Notes: a model not told the origin generated them from the sequence alone. A stretch of DNA of 64,000 bases from JAAELZ01 sp965209105 (GCA_965209105.1 CBDBQB010000033.1:186001-250000); one strand, 5' to 3'; shown: positions 36,196 through 45,935, counted from the first letter of the stretch. A program made the numbers and translations.

Positions 36196-37401
36196 ATGAA
36201 GCTCCCCTCACACATTAAAATTGACAACGGCGAACGGGTCGTCGGTACTTTTAGCGCTAAGGAAATGCAAAGACGGATTGATAGTTTGCGAGGACTTATG
36301 ACGCAAATGGAGGTTGATACGGTATTGATGAGTTCTTATCACAATATCAATTACTACGGCGATTTTATGTTTTGCGCGTTTGGCCGGCATTACGGACTGG
36401 TGATTGATCACCATTCCCAAACGTCATTGACGGCCAATATAGATGGCGGACAACCCGCGCGCCGAACCTTCGGTGAGAATCTGGTGTACACCGATTGGCA
36501 AAAGGATAATTTTTTCAGCGCCCTAAAAGTGTTAGCAAAAGGCACCCATCGTCTCGGGATCGAATTCGATCAAGTTTCCTTGCAAATGATGGACAAACTA
36601 AAAGCCGCCTTGCCGCAATGTGAGTTTGTTGATATCGGCGAAGGCGCAATGGGGCTGCGCATGATTAAATCCGCTGAGGAGATCGAACATATCGGCAAGA
36701 TGACGAAGATTGCGGATATAGGTGGCGCAGCCTGCGTGGACGCGATTGCTGTGGGGGTTCCCGAGCACGAAGTTGCTTTGCATTCGACTCAGGCAATGGT
36801 GCGCGAGATCGCGCAAGTATTCCCTGATTCGGAGCTGCTTGATACTTGGACATGGTTTCAATCGGGCATCAATACCGATGGTGCGCACAATCCGGTGACT
36901 TCACGCAAGATCGAGGCCGGGGACATTTTGAGCCTAAATTGCTTTCCGATGGTGGCGGGCTACTATGTTGCATTGGAAAGAACCTTATTCGCAGAATTTG
37001 CCTCTGATGCGCATCTGAAACTATGGGAGATCAATTGTCAGGTGCACGACGCGGGCAAGCAAATGCTTCAGCCCGGTACACGTTGCTGCGATGTCGCAAA
37101 CGCGCTCAATGAAATATATGCTGAACACGATTTACTACAGTATAGAACCTTTGGCTATGGCCATTCTTTTGGCGTCTTGTCTCACTATTATGGCCGTGAG
37201 GCAGGCTTAGAACTGCGCGAAGACGTGGATACCGTATTAGCGCCCGGTATGGTGGTGTCGATGGAGCCGATGATCATGCTGCCAGAAGGCTTGCCCGGCG
37301 CGGGTGGTTATCGGGAACACGATATTTTAGTGATTGGTGAAGGCGGCCATACCAATATCACCGGCTTTCCTTACGGTGCAGCGCATAATATTGTCGGCTG
37401 A
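36196..37401 (+). CDS. Creatinase (creatine amidinohydrolase)
   Basis: It splits creatine into sarcosine and urea. It has the pita-bread (M24) fold, 401 residues, close to the Pseudomonas enzyme as I recall it: SYHNINYYGDF, ANIDGGQPARRT, WTWFQSGINTDGAHNPVTSRK (carrying the catalytic His), LSLNCFPMVAGYY.ALERTLF, and FGYGHSFGVLSHYYGREAGLELREDVDTVL. The match is far closer than to Xaa-Pro peptidases. It stands alone on the plus strand, divergent from the regulator. Its product sarcosine is the substrate of SoxBDAG in this window. Confidence 0.95.
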   Translation: MKLPSHIKIDNGERVVGTFSAKEMQRRIDSLRGLMTQMEVDTVLMSSYHNINYYGDFMFCAFGRHYGLVIDHHSQTSLTANIDGGQPARRTFGENLVYTDWQKDNFFSALKVLAKGTHRLGIEFDQVSLQMMDKLKAALPQCEFVDIGEGAMGLRMIKSAEEIEHIGKMTKIADIGGAACVDAIAVGVPEHEVALHSTQAMVREIAQVFPDSELLDTWTWFQSGINTDGAHNPVTSRKIEAGDILSLNCFPMVAGYYVALERTLFAEFASDAHLKLWEINCQVHDAGKQMLQPGTRCCDVANALNEIYAEHDLLQYRTFGYGHSFGVLSHYYGREAGLELREDVDTVLAPGMVVSMEPMIMLPEGLPGAGGYREHDILVIGEGGHTNITGFPYGAAHNIVG

Positions 37402-37454
37402 CCGACGTTAATCTAGTGTCAACGCCTTATTTATTTGTTGATCAGGGCAGCCTG

Positions 37455-38831
37455 CTAACATTCTGTGATGCTGACGGCCAAGCCGCCCAAAGAAGTTTCC
37501 TTATATTTTCTCGACATTTCTTCGCCGGTTTCCTTCATCGCCTGAATGCAGCTGTCGAGCGGCATGAAATGCTCGCCATTGCCGCGCAATGCTAAAGCCG
37601 CAGCGGTATAGGCTTTAATCGCACCAAAACCATTGCGCTCAATGCACGGTACTTGCACCAAACCCTTAACGGGGTCGCAGGTCATGCCCAAATGATGTTC
37701 AAGGGCTATTTCTGCGGCGTTTTCGATTTGTGCGGGCGACCCACCGCGCACGGCGGTTAAACCCGCCGCAGCCATTGCCGCGGCAGAACCGACCTCTCCC
37801 TGACAACCGACTTCGGCGCCCGATATGGAGCTTCGGTGTTTAATCAAGCCTCCGACAGCAGCAGCCGTCAGTAGATACTCTCGCATTTGTTCGATCGTGC
37901 CTTTTTCTTGCTGCATGAAGTGATACAACACGGCAGGGATAACACCTGCTGCGCCATTGGTGGGTGCTGTGACGACGGCATGGCCAGCGGCATTTTCTTC
38001 ATTGACCGCCATCGCATAGGCGCACAGCCATTCTGAAAAATCAACGGTGGATTCTTGATCGTTGAGTTGTTGGTATAGATTGCAGGCGCGGCGCTCAATC
38101 TTTAACACGCCCGGCAGCGTGCCCTCGGTTCGCAGGCCCGTGTCGACGCAGGAACGCATGGCCATCCAAACATTATCCAAACCCTCGTCTAGTTGTTTTT
38201 CAGTCATGATCTGAAGCTCGTTATGGCGCTTCATGTCGGCAATGGTTTTTTCGCTTTCAGCTGCCATTTCTAACATCTGCACAGCAGAGTCAAAAGGATA
38301 AGGGCAGTTGTCGCTATCTTGGACCTTGATGGGTGCAACGGTTGCAGATATTTCTGATAGAGCGGCAATAAAGCCACCGCCGATTGAGAAGATGGTTTCA
38401 CTCAATAGGGGTTTTTCATCCTTGTCTTGAAGCTCGAAGATCATGCCATTTGGATGTTCTGGCAGCGGCTCTCCCAGATCGAAAATGATGTCATCACAGG
38501 GGGAAAAAGACACCGCTGAATCATCCAACGCCAGTCGATCTAGCGGCCAGAGTGTTGCAGTTAAGGCATCAACATCTGTTTCGGTTAGGTCTTGCGGCGA
38601 GTAGCCGTTAAAGCCTAATAAGATGGCGCGATCGGTGGCGTGGCCTTTGCCGGTAAATGCCAATGAACCTCGCAGTGTGCAGCGGAGTCGGCAGCCACTG
38701 GATATAGGATTATTGGCGATAAACGCCTGCACAGATTGCCTAAAGCTACGCGCGGCGATCATCGGGCCTACCGTGTGTGAGCTGGAGGGGCCAATACCCA
38801 ACTTGAACAAATCGAGCGTGCTGATAAACAT
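37455..38831 (-). CDS. sdaA: L-serine ammonia-lyase (iron-sulfur type)
   Basis: It deaminates L-serine to pyruvate with an oxygen-sensitive [4Fe-4S] cluster. A single chain of 458 residues, typical of gammaproteobacterial SdaA/SdaB. Motifs: LDLFKLGIGPSSSHTVGPMIAA at the start, VVTAPTNGAAGVIPAVL, SSISGAEVGCQGEVGSAAAMAAAGL and GMTCDPVKGLVQVPCIERN with cluster cysteines. It begins 8 nt after the MttB-family gene, so it is co-transcribed with it; this links serine made from glycine plus methylene-THF to pyruvate. Confidence 0.95.
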   Translation of the reverse strand: MFISTLDLFKLGIGPSSSHTVGPMIAARSFRQSVQAFIANNPISSGCRLRCTLRGSLAFTGKGHATDRAILLGFNGYSPQDLTETDVDALTATLWPLDRLALDDSAVSFSPCDDIIFDLGEPLPEHPNGMIFELQDKDEKPLLSETIFSIGGGFIAALSEISATVAPIKVQDSDNCPYPFDSAVQMLEMAAESEKTIADMKRHNELQIMTEKQLDEGLDNVWMAMRSCVDTGLRTEGTLPGVLKIERRACNLYQQLNDQESTVDFSEWLCAYAMAVNEENAAGHAVVTAPTNGAAGVIPAVLYHFMQQEKGTIEQMREYLLTAAAVGGLIKHRSSISGAEVGCQGEVGSAAAMAAAGLTAVRGGSPAQIENAAEIALEHHLGMTCDPVKGLVQVPCIERNGFGAIKAYTAAALALRGNGEHFMPLDSCIQAMKETGEEMSRKYKETSLGGLAVSITEC

Positions 38832-38839
38832 TTAGGCGC

Positions 38840-40393
38840 TTAGGAGATATTTGAATCAGGGAATTCTGCTTTGCGTCGAGCCATGAAGTCAAGCAATGCT
38901 TCGTCAGTGGCAACGTCTAGCTCTGGTGCAACGTACTCGGCGAGTTGCTTTTTATAGGTCGCATTTGCGCGCTGGGCATGATCCAGCGCGCCGTCTATTT
39001 CCCACTGTTCAAAACTATTGTTGTCGGCGATATCAGACATATAAAAAGCGTTGCGAAAATTGGCTTTAGTGTGCGCGCAGCCCAAGTAATGGCTGCCTGG
39101 GCCGACTTCTGCAATCGCGTCCATTGCCTGACCATTTTCTGACATATCCACGCCCTTGGCAAACACAGCGGCCATGCCAGCTTGATCGCAGTCCATGATA
39201 AATTTCTCATAGCTCATGACCAAGCCGCCTTCTAACCAGCCCGCCGTGTGCAAGACAAAATTGACGCCTGCATAGATGGAAGGGATAAGCGAGTTAGCGG
39301 CTTCATAGGCAGCTTGTGCATCGGGTAATTTTCCCGAGCAGATACCGCCGCCTGATCGAAATGGTACGCCTAAGCGGCGTACTAAGGCGGCCATTACATT
39401 GAGAATCAAAGCGGCTTCCGGTGTGCCGAAAGTCGGTGCGCCTGACTGCATGGAAATGGACGAAGCGAAAGTGCCAAAGATTACCGGTGCACCCGGCTTG
39501 ATCAATTGGGTAAACGCGACACCCGCCAATCCTTCCGCCAAAGCCTGAGCGGCAGTCCCCGCAACCGTCACAGGCGACATGGCGCCCGCTAAAATAAACG
39601 GAGAAACAATGCAGGCCTGATTGTTTCGCGCATAGACTTTCAGTGCGCCCAGCATGGTGCCGTCGAAGGTCATCGGCGAATTGGCATTGATCAAGCTGGT
39701 GGTGAGTGTTTTAGGTTCGCCTGTGGCCGGGTCTAAGTAATTGTCACCAAATAAAATCTTACCCATGTCGACAGTATCTTGCGCACGTTCCGGCTCGGTG
39801 ACCGAGCCCATATAAGGCTTATCTGAATAGCGCATATGCGCATAGACCATATCGAAATGACGTTTGTTAACCGGCAAATCAACCGGCTCGCACACCGTTC
39901 CACCCGAGTGGTGAAGGTACGGAGTGGTATAGGCGAGTTTCACAAAATTTTTAAAATCTTCAATGGTCGCGTAGCGGCGACCTTCATCGAGATTGCGAAC
40001 GAAAGGGCTGCCATAAGCGGGTGCAAAAACGGTATTCATCCCACCGATCTCGACGCTACGTTTGGCGTTGCGCGCGTGTTGGGTATATTGCGCGGGCGCA
40101 GTTTTCTGGATCAGGCTACGACACATTCCCTTAGGGAAACGAACTCGATCACCTTCGACTTTTGCGCCGGCAGCTTTCCAAAGCGAAAGCGCTTCGGCGT
40201 CACCACTAAAATCAATGCCAATTTCTTCGAGAATTTTGTCAGCATTTTGCTCGATTTGCTGTAAGCCTTCCTCTCCGAGTACTTCGTAAGTCGGGATTTT
40301 TCGCGTGATGTAAGCGGGTGCTGGTACAGCGACAGCTGTATCTTCGGCTCCACGCGCGCGGCGTGAGCGACGTTTACGGCGGGGTTCTGCCAT
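38840..40393 (-). CDS. MttB-superfamily methyltransferase without pyrrolysine (MtgB-like)
   Basis: A 517-residue barrel of the trimethylamine-methyltransferase superfamily. There is no in-frame amber codon, so it belongs to the non-pyrrolysine branch, whose known members use glycine betaine, proline betaine or carnitine. Conserved parts include PTYEVLGEEGLQQIEQNADKILEEIGIDF, AYGSPFVRNLDEGRR, SPFILAGAMSPVTVAG and FGTFASSISMQSGAPTFGTPE. The N-terminus has an Arg/Lys tail (RRKRRSRRARG, residues 5-15). Glycine betaine is the likeliest substrate, given dimethylglycine and sarcosine enzymes alongside. Confidence 0.92.
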   Translation of the reverse strand: MAEPRRKRRSRRARGAEDTAVAVPAPAYITRKIPTYEVLGEEGLQQIEQNADKILEEIGIDFSGDAEALSLWKAAGAKVEGDRVRFPKGMCRSLIQKTAPAQYTQHARNAKRSVEIGGMNTVFAPAYGSPFVRNLDEGRRYATIEDFKNFVKLAYTTPYLHHSGGTVCEPVDLPVNKRHFDMVYAHMRYSDKPYMGSVTEPERAQDTVDMGKILFGDNYLDPATGEPKTLTTSLINANSPMTFDGTMLGALKVYARNNQACIVSPFILAGAMSPVTVAGTAAQALAEGLAGVAFTQLIKPGAPVIFGTFASSISMQSGAPTFGTPEAALILNVMAALVRRLGVPFRSGGGICSGKLPDAQAAYEAANSLIPSIYAGVNFVLHTAGWLEGGLVMSYEKFIMDCDQAGMAAVFAKGVDMSENGQAMDAIAEVGPGSHYLGCAHTKANFRNAFYMSDIADNNSFEQWEIDGALDHAQRANATYKKQLAEYVAPELDVATDEALLDFMARRKAEFPDSNIS

Positions 40394-40558
40394 GGCGTAT
40401 TGTCAGTCTAGGTTTGGGTTAATAAGTATCTTCGATAAGCTTTTTAGGCAATGTGGCGCGCGCGACATCAGCGTACAAAGACGCGTCACCATGAGGCTTG
40501 TTCGCCCCTGCCGAATTTTCGATTGCTCAAAAAACCGCTGCTAAATTTTAAGTTGAGT

Positions 40559-43123
40559 TTACGACCTCGGCAATTCATTGTCAGGGTCGTAGAGCGCCTG
40601 ATAACCCACGCCCTCGACCTTAATCGGGAAGGACTCATCGAAATATTCCATCGCCATCTCTCGCCCCACTTGAGCCAATTCCGCGGGCAGATAGCCCAAG
40701 CCTATATTTTTTCCGATGGAGGGCCCAAAGGCCATGCTCGTCAGATATGAGCGCCGCCCCTGGGCATCGACGGGCACTTCGCCGGTTTGTGGGTCGATAA
40801 TCGGGCATTGGCCAACCGGATATCGGGCGATGCCCGCCGCGTCAATATTGTCTGTCATGGTAAAAGTGCACAGATAGGCATCTTGTTGTTCACGCTCGCG
40901 TTGCTCAAGATATGCAGCCTTGCCATTAAAATCTGACAGTTTGACTTTGGCTCTAGATAGCCCAGCTTCGTATAAATTGTATTCTGTCAGTAAGTCGGCG
41001 TTTTGTAAGCGTAAACTTTTTTCCATACGCCGCGAGTTGACATAGGTTTCAACCCCGACCGGCGTTGCGCCTTGTCCAAACACCAAATCCCAAAGCGCCA
41101 GCCCATAACTGAAAGGAACGTGTAGTTCCCAGCCCTGCTCGCCCACATACGAAATGCGAAAGGCCATGATGGGAATGCCCTTGAGACTAATGTTTTTGGT
41201 GCTGGCGAAGCGAAAATTATCGGCATCTAACTCAGCCGGATCGTCCGCAATCGCTTGCAGTGTTTTGCGCGCATTGGGGCCCCAGACACCGAGACAGGCC
41301 AGATGATCGCTTTGGTCCTCAACATAGACGTTCCAGCCGTGATCATCGGCCATGCGTTTTAACCATACTAGGTCACGATGGCCAGCGTCTGCGCCATCGA
41401 TGACTCTATACTTATCTGAGGCCAATCGGATCACGGTTAAATCAGCACGGATGCCACCGAGATGATCGAGAAAATGGGTGTAGATACCTTTGCCGATGGC
41501 GACTTTACCCCCGACTTTTGCCACACAGGCGTATTCCATTAAAGCTTCGGCATCGGGGCCGATCACATCAAATACCGCAAAATGCGAAAGGTTAATCATG
41601 CCGACGTTATCTGACATCGCCAGTTGCTCGGCGTTCGAGACACGCCAAAAATGGCGGTTGTCCCATTCGTGTTCTCGCACCGGCACTTGATCAGCATATT
41701 TCTCAAGCAAGTGTTCGTTCGAGGCATAACCATGCGCGCGTTCCCAGCCTGCGAGTTCCATAAAGTAGCCCCCCAGTTCTTGCTCGCGTGGCCAAAAAGG
41801 ACTGCGGCGTAAGCCGCGACCTTTGGTATAAGGTTCGCGGCTATGCACGGCCGGGTTATAAATTTTAAACGCGCTTTCATAGCAGCGATCATAAATATAG
41901 GTCGGTGTTTTTTGCACCGGATAAAATCGCGCCACATCGATGCTGCTGATATCGCGCTCGGTTTTGCCGTCCGTCATCATATCGACCAACACCTTTGCAA
42001 TCCCGGGGCCATCTTTCACCCACACCGCTTCGGCATACCATAAACCACGTGTTTGGGGCGATTCTCCCACCGAGGGGCCGCCATCGGTGGTCACTTGCAA
42101 CAAGCCGTTGAATGATTGGCGCTCGTCAAAACCCAGCTCGCCTAAAATTGGGGTCAGCTCCATGGCGCGCTCCAAGGGTTCCATGATTTGCTCAAGCGGC
42201 AGATCGCGCTGCGAGGGTGACCAGTGTGATTCACCGGCTTCAAGTAGGTCTCTAGGGTGTAATAAGCGCGGCTCTTTTTCTTCGTAATAACCCCATTCGA
42301 TCTGCCCACCCTCGGAAGTTTTCGGGTCGCCCGTGTCACGCAAATAAGCCGAGTTACCTTGATCGCGCAGCAGCGGGTGGCCGATTTCTTTGCCTGTGCC
42401 TTCAAATTCATTGTATGGCCCAAAGAAGGTCAGCGGATGATCGACCGGCATGATCGGCAAGTCTTCCCCGGCCATTTCCGCAATCAAGCGCCCCCATAAT
42501 CCCGCACACACCACCACATGATCCGCTTCGATATATCCGCGTTCGGTATGCACCCCTTTGATACGACCGTTTTCTATCTCAAGACCGGTCGCAGCGGTGT
42601 TGGCGAAGGCCAGTAGTTTCCCCGTTGCGACGCCTTGTTCAACCAATTCGCCGCAAACAGTTTGTGAGCGAGGAATGACCAAGCCGGCATCAGGGTCCCA
42701 CAAGGCGCCCTGAATCATGTCTTCTTCGATCAGCGGCATGCGTTCTTTGGCTTCTTTTGCACTGATCATTTCGACCCGAGAGCCAAAGGCTTTACCCGAA
42801 CTCACGCGACGCTTGAGTTCGCCCAGTCGCTCGTCATCGTCGTGCCGCGCGACTTCGACCCCGCCGATACGACGATAGCGACCCATTTTTTCAAAAAAGT
42901 CGATGCTGTATTTTGTCGTGTAGGCCGTCATATTGTCATGCACGGTCATAAAGCAAAAATCAGACGCATGAGAGGTTGAGCCGATATCGGTTGGGATGGC
43001 GGCTTTGTCGATGCCGACAATATTCTCCCAGCCTCTTTCGATCAGATGGTGGGCAACCGACGCGCCCACGATGCCGCCCTGACCGATGATGAGGACAGAT
43101 GCTTTGCTGGGGAATTTGGCCAT
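40559..43123 (-). CDS. Dimethylglycine/sarcosine dehydrogenase-like FAD + GcvT protein
   Basis: An 854-residue fusion. The N-terminal DAO-type FAD domain (VLIIGQGGIVGASVAHHL, STSHASDF, VVVCAGLWGRLIAEMAG) runs to about 370, followed by FAO_M and a C-terminal GcvT folate domain (SNAEQLAMSDNVGMINLSHFAVFDVIGPDA, RISYVGEQGWELHVPFSYGLALWD, NSRRMEKSLRLQNADLLTEYNLYEAGL). The family oxidatively demethylates dimethylglycine or sarcosine, loading the carbon on THF and passing electrons to ETF. EtfAB genes lie 2 kb away. Which N-methyl amine it prefers is not shown by sequence. Confidence 0.92.
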   Translation of the reverse strand: MAKFPSKASVLIIGQGGIVGASVAHHLIERGWENIVGIDKAAIPTDIGSTSHASDFCFMTVHDNMTAYTTKYSIDFFEKMGRYRRIGGVEVARHDDDERLGELKRRVSSGKAFGSRVEMISAKEAKERMPLIEEDMIQGALWDPDAGLVIPRSQTVCGELVEQGVATGKLLAFANTAATGLEIENGRIKGVHTERGYIEADHVVVCAGLWGRLIAEMAGEDLPIMPVDHPLTFFGPYNEFEGTGKEIGHPLLRDQGNSAYLRDTGDPKTSEGGQIEWGYYEEKEPRLLHPRDLLEAGESHWSPSQRDLPLEQIMEPLERAMELTPILGELGFDERQSFNGLLQVTTDGGPSVGESPQTRGLWYAEAVWVKDGPGIAKVLVDMMTDGKTERDISSIDVARFYPVQKTPTYIYDRCYESAFKIYNPAVHSREPYTKGRGLRRSPFWPREQELGGYFMELAGWERAHGYASNEHLLEKYADQVPVREHEWDNRHFWRVSNAEQLAMSDNVGMINLSHFAVFDVIGPDAEALMEYACVAKVGGKVAIGKGIYTHFLDHLGGIRADLTVIRLASDKYRVIDGADAGHRDLVWLKRMADDHGWNVYVEDQSDHLACLGVWGPNARKTLQAIADDPAELDADNFRFASTKNISLKGIPIMAFRISYVGEQGWELHVPFSYGLALWDLVFGQGATPVGVETYVNSRRMEKSLRLQNADLLTEYNLYEAGLSRAKVKLSDFNGKAAYLEQREREQQDAYLCTFTMTDNIDAAGIARYPVGQCPIIDPQTGEVPVDAQGRRSYLTSMAFGPSIGKNIGLGYLPAELAQVGREMAMEYFDESFPIKVEGVGYQALYDPDNELPRS

Positions 43124-43351
43124 GGACGATGTCTCCTAAATAATGACATGTTGGTGTAAGAGCTCGCTCATTATATGTTTGAAGAATGATTCGATAACAA
43201 GCTAAATCCGACGTATTATTGCCTCCAAACGGCGACCACCCATATTTTGCATTGTGAAAGTGTAAATACCGCATTCGCTTATAGATTCAGTGCCCGTTTT
43301 TTGACCAGTTTCCGCTGGGCGCACCTAAGCTTTCGCGTTAAAATGTGCGCT

Positions 43352-44971
43352 ATGAATAAAGTAAAAATCTATGAGTGGGCGAAGCTTGCCCCTGTGACGC
43401 CGACTTACGCCTTGGTGGCGAATGTTGATTTGGTGATTGTTCGCTGGAAAGATCAAGACGAAGTTTCAGTGATGTATGGCCGCTGCTTGCATCGCGGCGC
43501 GTTGATGGCCGATGGGCACGTGAGCGGCGATGATTTAATTTGTGGGGTGCACAACTGGGATTATGGCTATAAGACGGGGGTCAGTTCTTATGCGCCCTCA
43601 GAAAAGCTTCATCGATTTTCGGCTTGGCTTGAAGAGGGCCAAGTATGGGTCGATGAGGATGAGATCGCAGCGTGGGCAGCGGATAATCCACAGCCTTACA
43701 ATCGCGATAGCTACCAAGGCTTATATCAAGATTTACACGGATCAAGCAACGAGCCGCATACAAAGTACATCCAACATCTCGCTAAATTTGGCTTATCAAA
43801 AGTGGGGCATCATGGTCGTGTGGGGGCGATGGGTGTGCCGAGAGACCAATTGCCTCAGTGGGAAGATATACAATTACTCGCGGCACAGTTGCATAAAGTA
43901 CCCCAGTTAGATGACGTTCCGGTTGGCACGGAAGTGGTGATCGGCCCGAACGCGAAAAAGCCCTTGGTTTTGGACCGACCTTTATTTGTATCGGACATGA
44001 GTTACGGCGCTTTATCTGAGGAAGCTAAAGTTGCCCTGGCCAAAGGCGCTGAATTGGCCGGCACCGGCATTTGTTCAGGAGAAGGTGGTATGTTGCCCGA
44101 TGAGCAGGCTGCTAATTCGCGCTATTTTTACGAATTGGCCTCAGCGCGTTTTGGTTATTCAATGGATAAAGTTCAGAAATGCCAAGCCTTTCACTTCAAA
44201 GGCGGGCAAGGCGCTAAAACCGGCACGGGCGGGCATTTGCCCGGCAACAAAGTGGTCGGTAAAATTGCTAAAGTTCGCGGTTTGAAAGAAGGCGAACCGG
44301 CGATATCGCCCTCGCGCTTCCCCGATTGGGAGCATGTCGATGATTATCGAAAATTTGCCGAAGAAGTCCGCGAAGCTACCGGCGGCATCCCCATTGGTTT
44401 TAAGTTATCAGCGCAGCATATCGAGCGTGATATAGAAGCCGCGCTAGAAATTGGCGTGGATTACATTATTTTGGATGGCCGCGGCGGCGGCACGGGCGCA
44501 GCCCCGTTGATTTTTAGAGACAATATTTCGGTGCCGACCATTCCAGCGTTGGCGCGTGCACGCAGATATTTGGATCAGCAAGGGCGCGATGATATTACGC
44601 TCGTCATCACGGGCGGCTTACGATTGCCTGCTGATTTCATCAAGGCAATGGCGCTCGGTGCGGATGCAATTGCGCTGTCAAATTCTGCCTTGCAGGCGAT
44701 TGGTTGTTTGGGTATGCGCGCTTGCCATACCAATAATTGCCCAGTTGGTATTGCCACCCAAAAGCCACATTTAAGGCAACGTTTGGAGATTGAAAAAGGT
44801 GCGAAACAATTAAACAATTTCTTCCGCGCTTCAACCGAGTTGATGCAGGTGATGGCGCGCGCTTGTGGGCACACGCACCTCAATCAATTTTCGCTCGACG
44901 ATCTCACCACTTGGCATCGTGACATGGCGCATTTAAGCGGTGTTGCCTATGGGGGCGTAGAGTTGGGCTAA
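43352..44971 (+). CDS. Rieske domain fused to FMN glutamate-synthase-like domain
   Basis: Residues 1-90 are a Rieske [2Fe-2S] domain (C45-x-H47 and C64-x2-H67 in CLHRGALM...CGVHNWDYGYKTG). Residues 130-539 are the FMN/Fe-S domain of glutamate synthase (SDMSYGALSEEAKVALAKGAE, GTGICSGEGGMLPDE, GQGAKTGTGGHLPGNKV, GRGGGTGAAP, ACHTNNCPVGIATQ). No amidotransferase domain is present. The ATG at 43352 starts the Rieske domain cleanly; the frame is open further upstream to 43247. It lies divergent from the dimethylglycine dehydrogenase, so a redox role in methylamine catabolism is plausible, but the reaction is unknown. Confidence 0.9.
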   Translation: MNKVKIYEWAKLAPVTPTYALVANVDLVIVRWKDQDEVSVMYGRCLHRGALMADGHVSGDDLICGVHNWDYGYKTGVSSYAPSEKLHRFSAWLEEGQVWVDEDEIAAWAADNPQPYNRDSYQGLYQDLHGSSNEPHTKYIQHLAKFGLSKVGHHGRVGAMGVPRDQLPQWEDIQLLAAQLHKVPQLDDVPVGTEVVIGPNAKKPLVLDRPLFVSDMSYGALSEEAKVALAKGAELAGTGICSGEGGMLPDEQAANSRYFYELASARFGYSMDKVQKCQAFHFKGGQGAKTGTGGHLPGNKVVGKIAKVRGLKEGEPAISPSRFPDWEHVDDYRKFAEEVREATGGIPIGFKLSAQHIERDIEAALEIGVDYIILDGRGGGTGAAPLIFRDNISVPTIPALARARRYLDQQGRDDITLVITGGLRLPADFIKAMALGADAIALSNSALQAIGCLGMRACHTNNCPVGIATQKPHLRQRLEIEKGAKQLNNFFRASTELMQVMARACGHTHLNQFSLDDLTTWHRDMAHLSGVAYGGVELG

Positions 44972-45005
44972 TCGCTCAATGCTTTCTTCTAGCCGAACGC
45001 AGTGT

Positions 45006-45935
45006 TTATAGCGTGGCGATCAGCTCCGGCACGACCTCAAATAAGTCGCCGACAATGCCGTAATCCGCGACTTTGAATATAGGCGCATCTTCGTCTTTAT
45101 TGATCGCGACAATCACCTTGCTTTCCTTCATTCCCGCGAGATGCTGAATCGCCCCGGAAATACCGACCGCAATATAGAGATCAGGCGCGACGACCTTGCC
45201 GGTTTGCCCGACTTGGCAGTCATTGGGCGCATAGCCGGAATCCACCGCCGCGCGTGAAGCCCCGATTGCGGCGTTTAGCTTTTCGGCGAGTTGCTCGATC
45301 AATGCAAAATTTTCTTTGCTGCCGAGCCCCCGCCCGCCCGACACCACAATGTTAGCTGTACTGAGCTCAGGACGATCCAATTCCGTCACGTCGCGGCTAA
45401 CAAACTCAACACGATCATAACTATCATCGAATGCGGCCTCCATCACCGCTGCATTGCCACCGCTGCTGGTCGCCGGGTCGAATGCGGTGGGGCGTACCGT
45501 GATTAACTTAATGGCATCGCTACTTTGAACGGTTTGCATGGCATTGCCCGCGTATATCGGACGAACGAAGGTATCGTCTGAGACGATTTCAGTAATGTCT
45601 GATATCTGCATGACATCCAACATCGCCGCCACGCGCGGCATGAAGTTTTTTCCGAAATTCGATGCGGGCGTTAAGATATGTTGATACTCATTTGCCAATG
45701 ACTTCACCAGCCAGGCAACATTTTCAGCCAAGCCATCGGCGAGCGCGGGGTTATCTGCATGAATGACATTGCGAACGCCAGCAATCGCTTGAGCGGCACG
45801 GGCTACCTCGCCAGCATTGCTGCCGGCGATTAAAATATCTATTTCATTCCCCAGTTCACTGGCGGCACCGATCACATTCAAGGTGTTGAGGTTGAATTGC
45901 TGGTTATCATGTTCTGCGACGACTAAAACGGCCAT
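45006..45935 (-). CDS. etfA: Electron transfer flavoprotein alpha subunit
   Basis: It takes electrons from FAD dehydrogenases and hands them to the quinone pool through ETF-QO. The 309 residues include MAVLVVAEHDNQQFNLNTLNVIGAA and the C-terminal FAD site SGGRGLGSKENFALIEQLAEKL, AAVDSGYAPNDCQVGQTGKVVAPDLYIAVGISGAIQHLAGM. Its start overlaps the etfB stop (TAATG), so they are translationally coupled. The probable donor here is the dimethylglycine dehydrogenase. Confidence 0.97.
   Translation of the reverse strand: MAVLVVAEHDNQQFNLNTLNVIGAASELGNEIDILIAGSNAGEVARAAQAIAGVRNVIHADNPALADGLAENVAWLVKSLANEYQHILTPASNFGKNFMPRVAAMLDVMQISDITEIVSDDTFVRPIYAGNAMQTVQSSDAIKLITVRPTAFDPATSSGGNAAVMEAAFDDSYDRVEFVSRDVTELDRPELSTANIVVSGGRGLGSKENFALIEQLAEKLNAAIGASRAAVDSGYAPNDCQVGQTGKVVAPDLYIAVGISGAIQHLAGMKESKVIVAINKDEDAPIFKVADYGIVGDLFEVVPELIATL

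Noticed and set aside
38840..40393. Pyrrolysine-containing MttB
   Set aside because: There is no in-frame TAG in the 517-codon gene and no pyl genes or tRNA-Pyl in the window.
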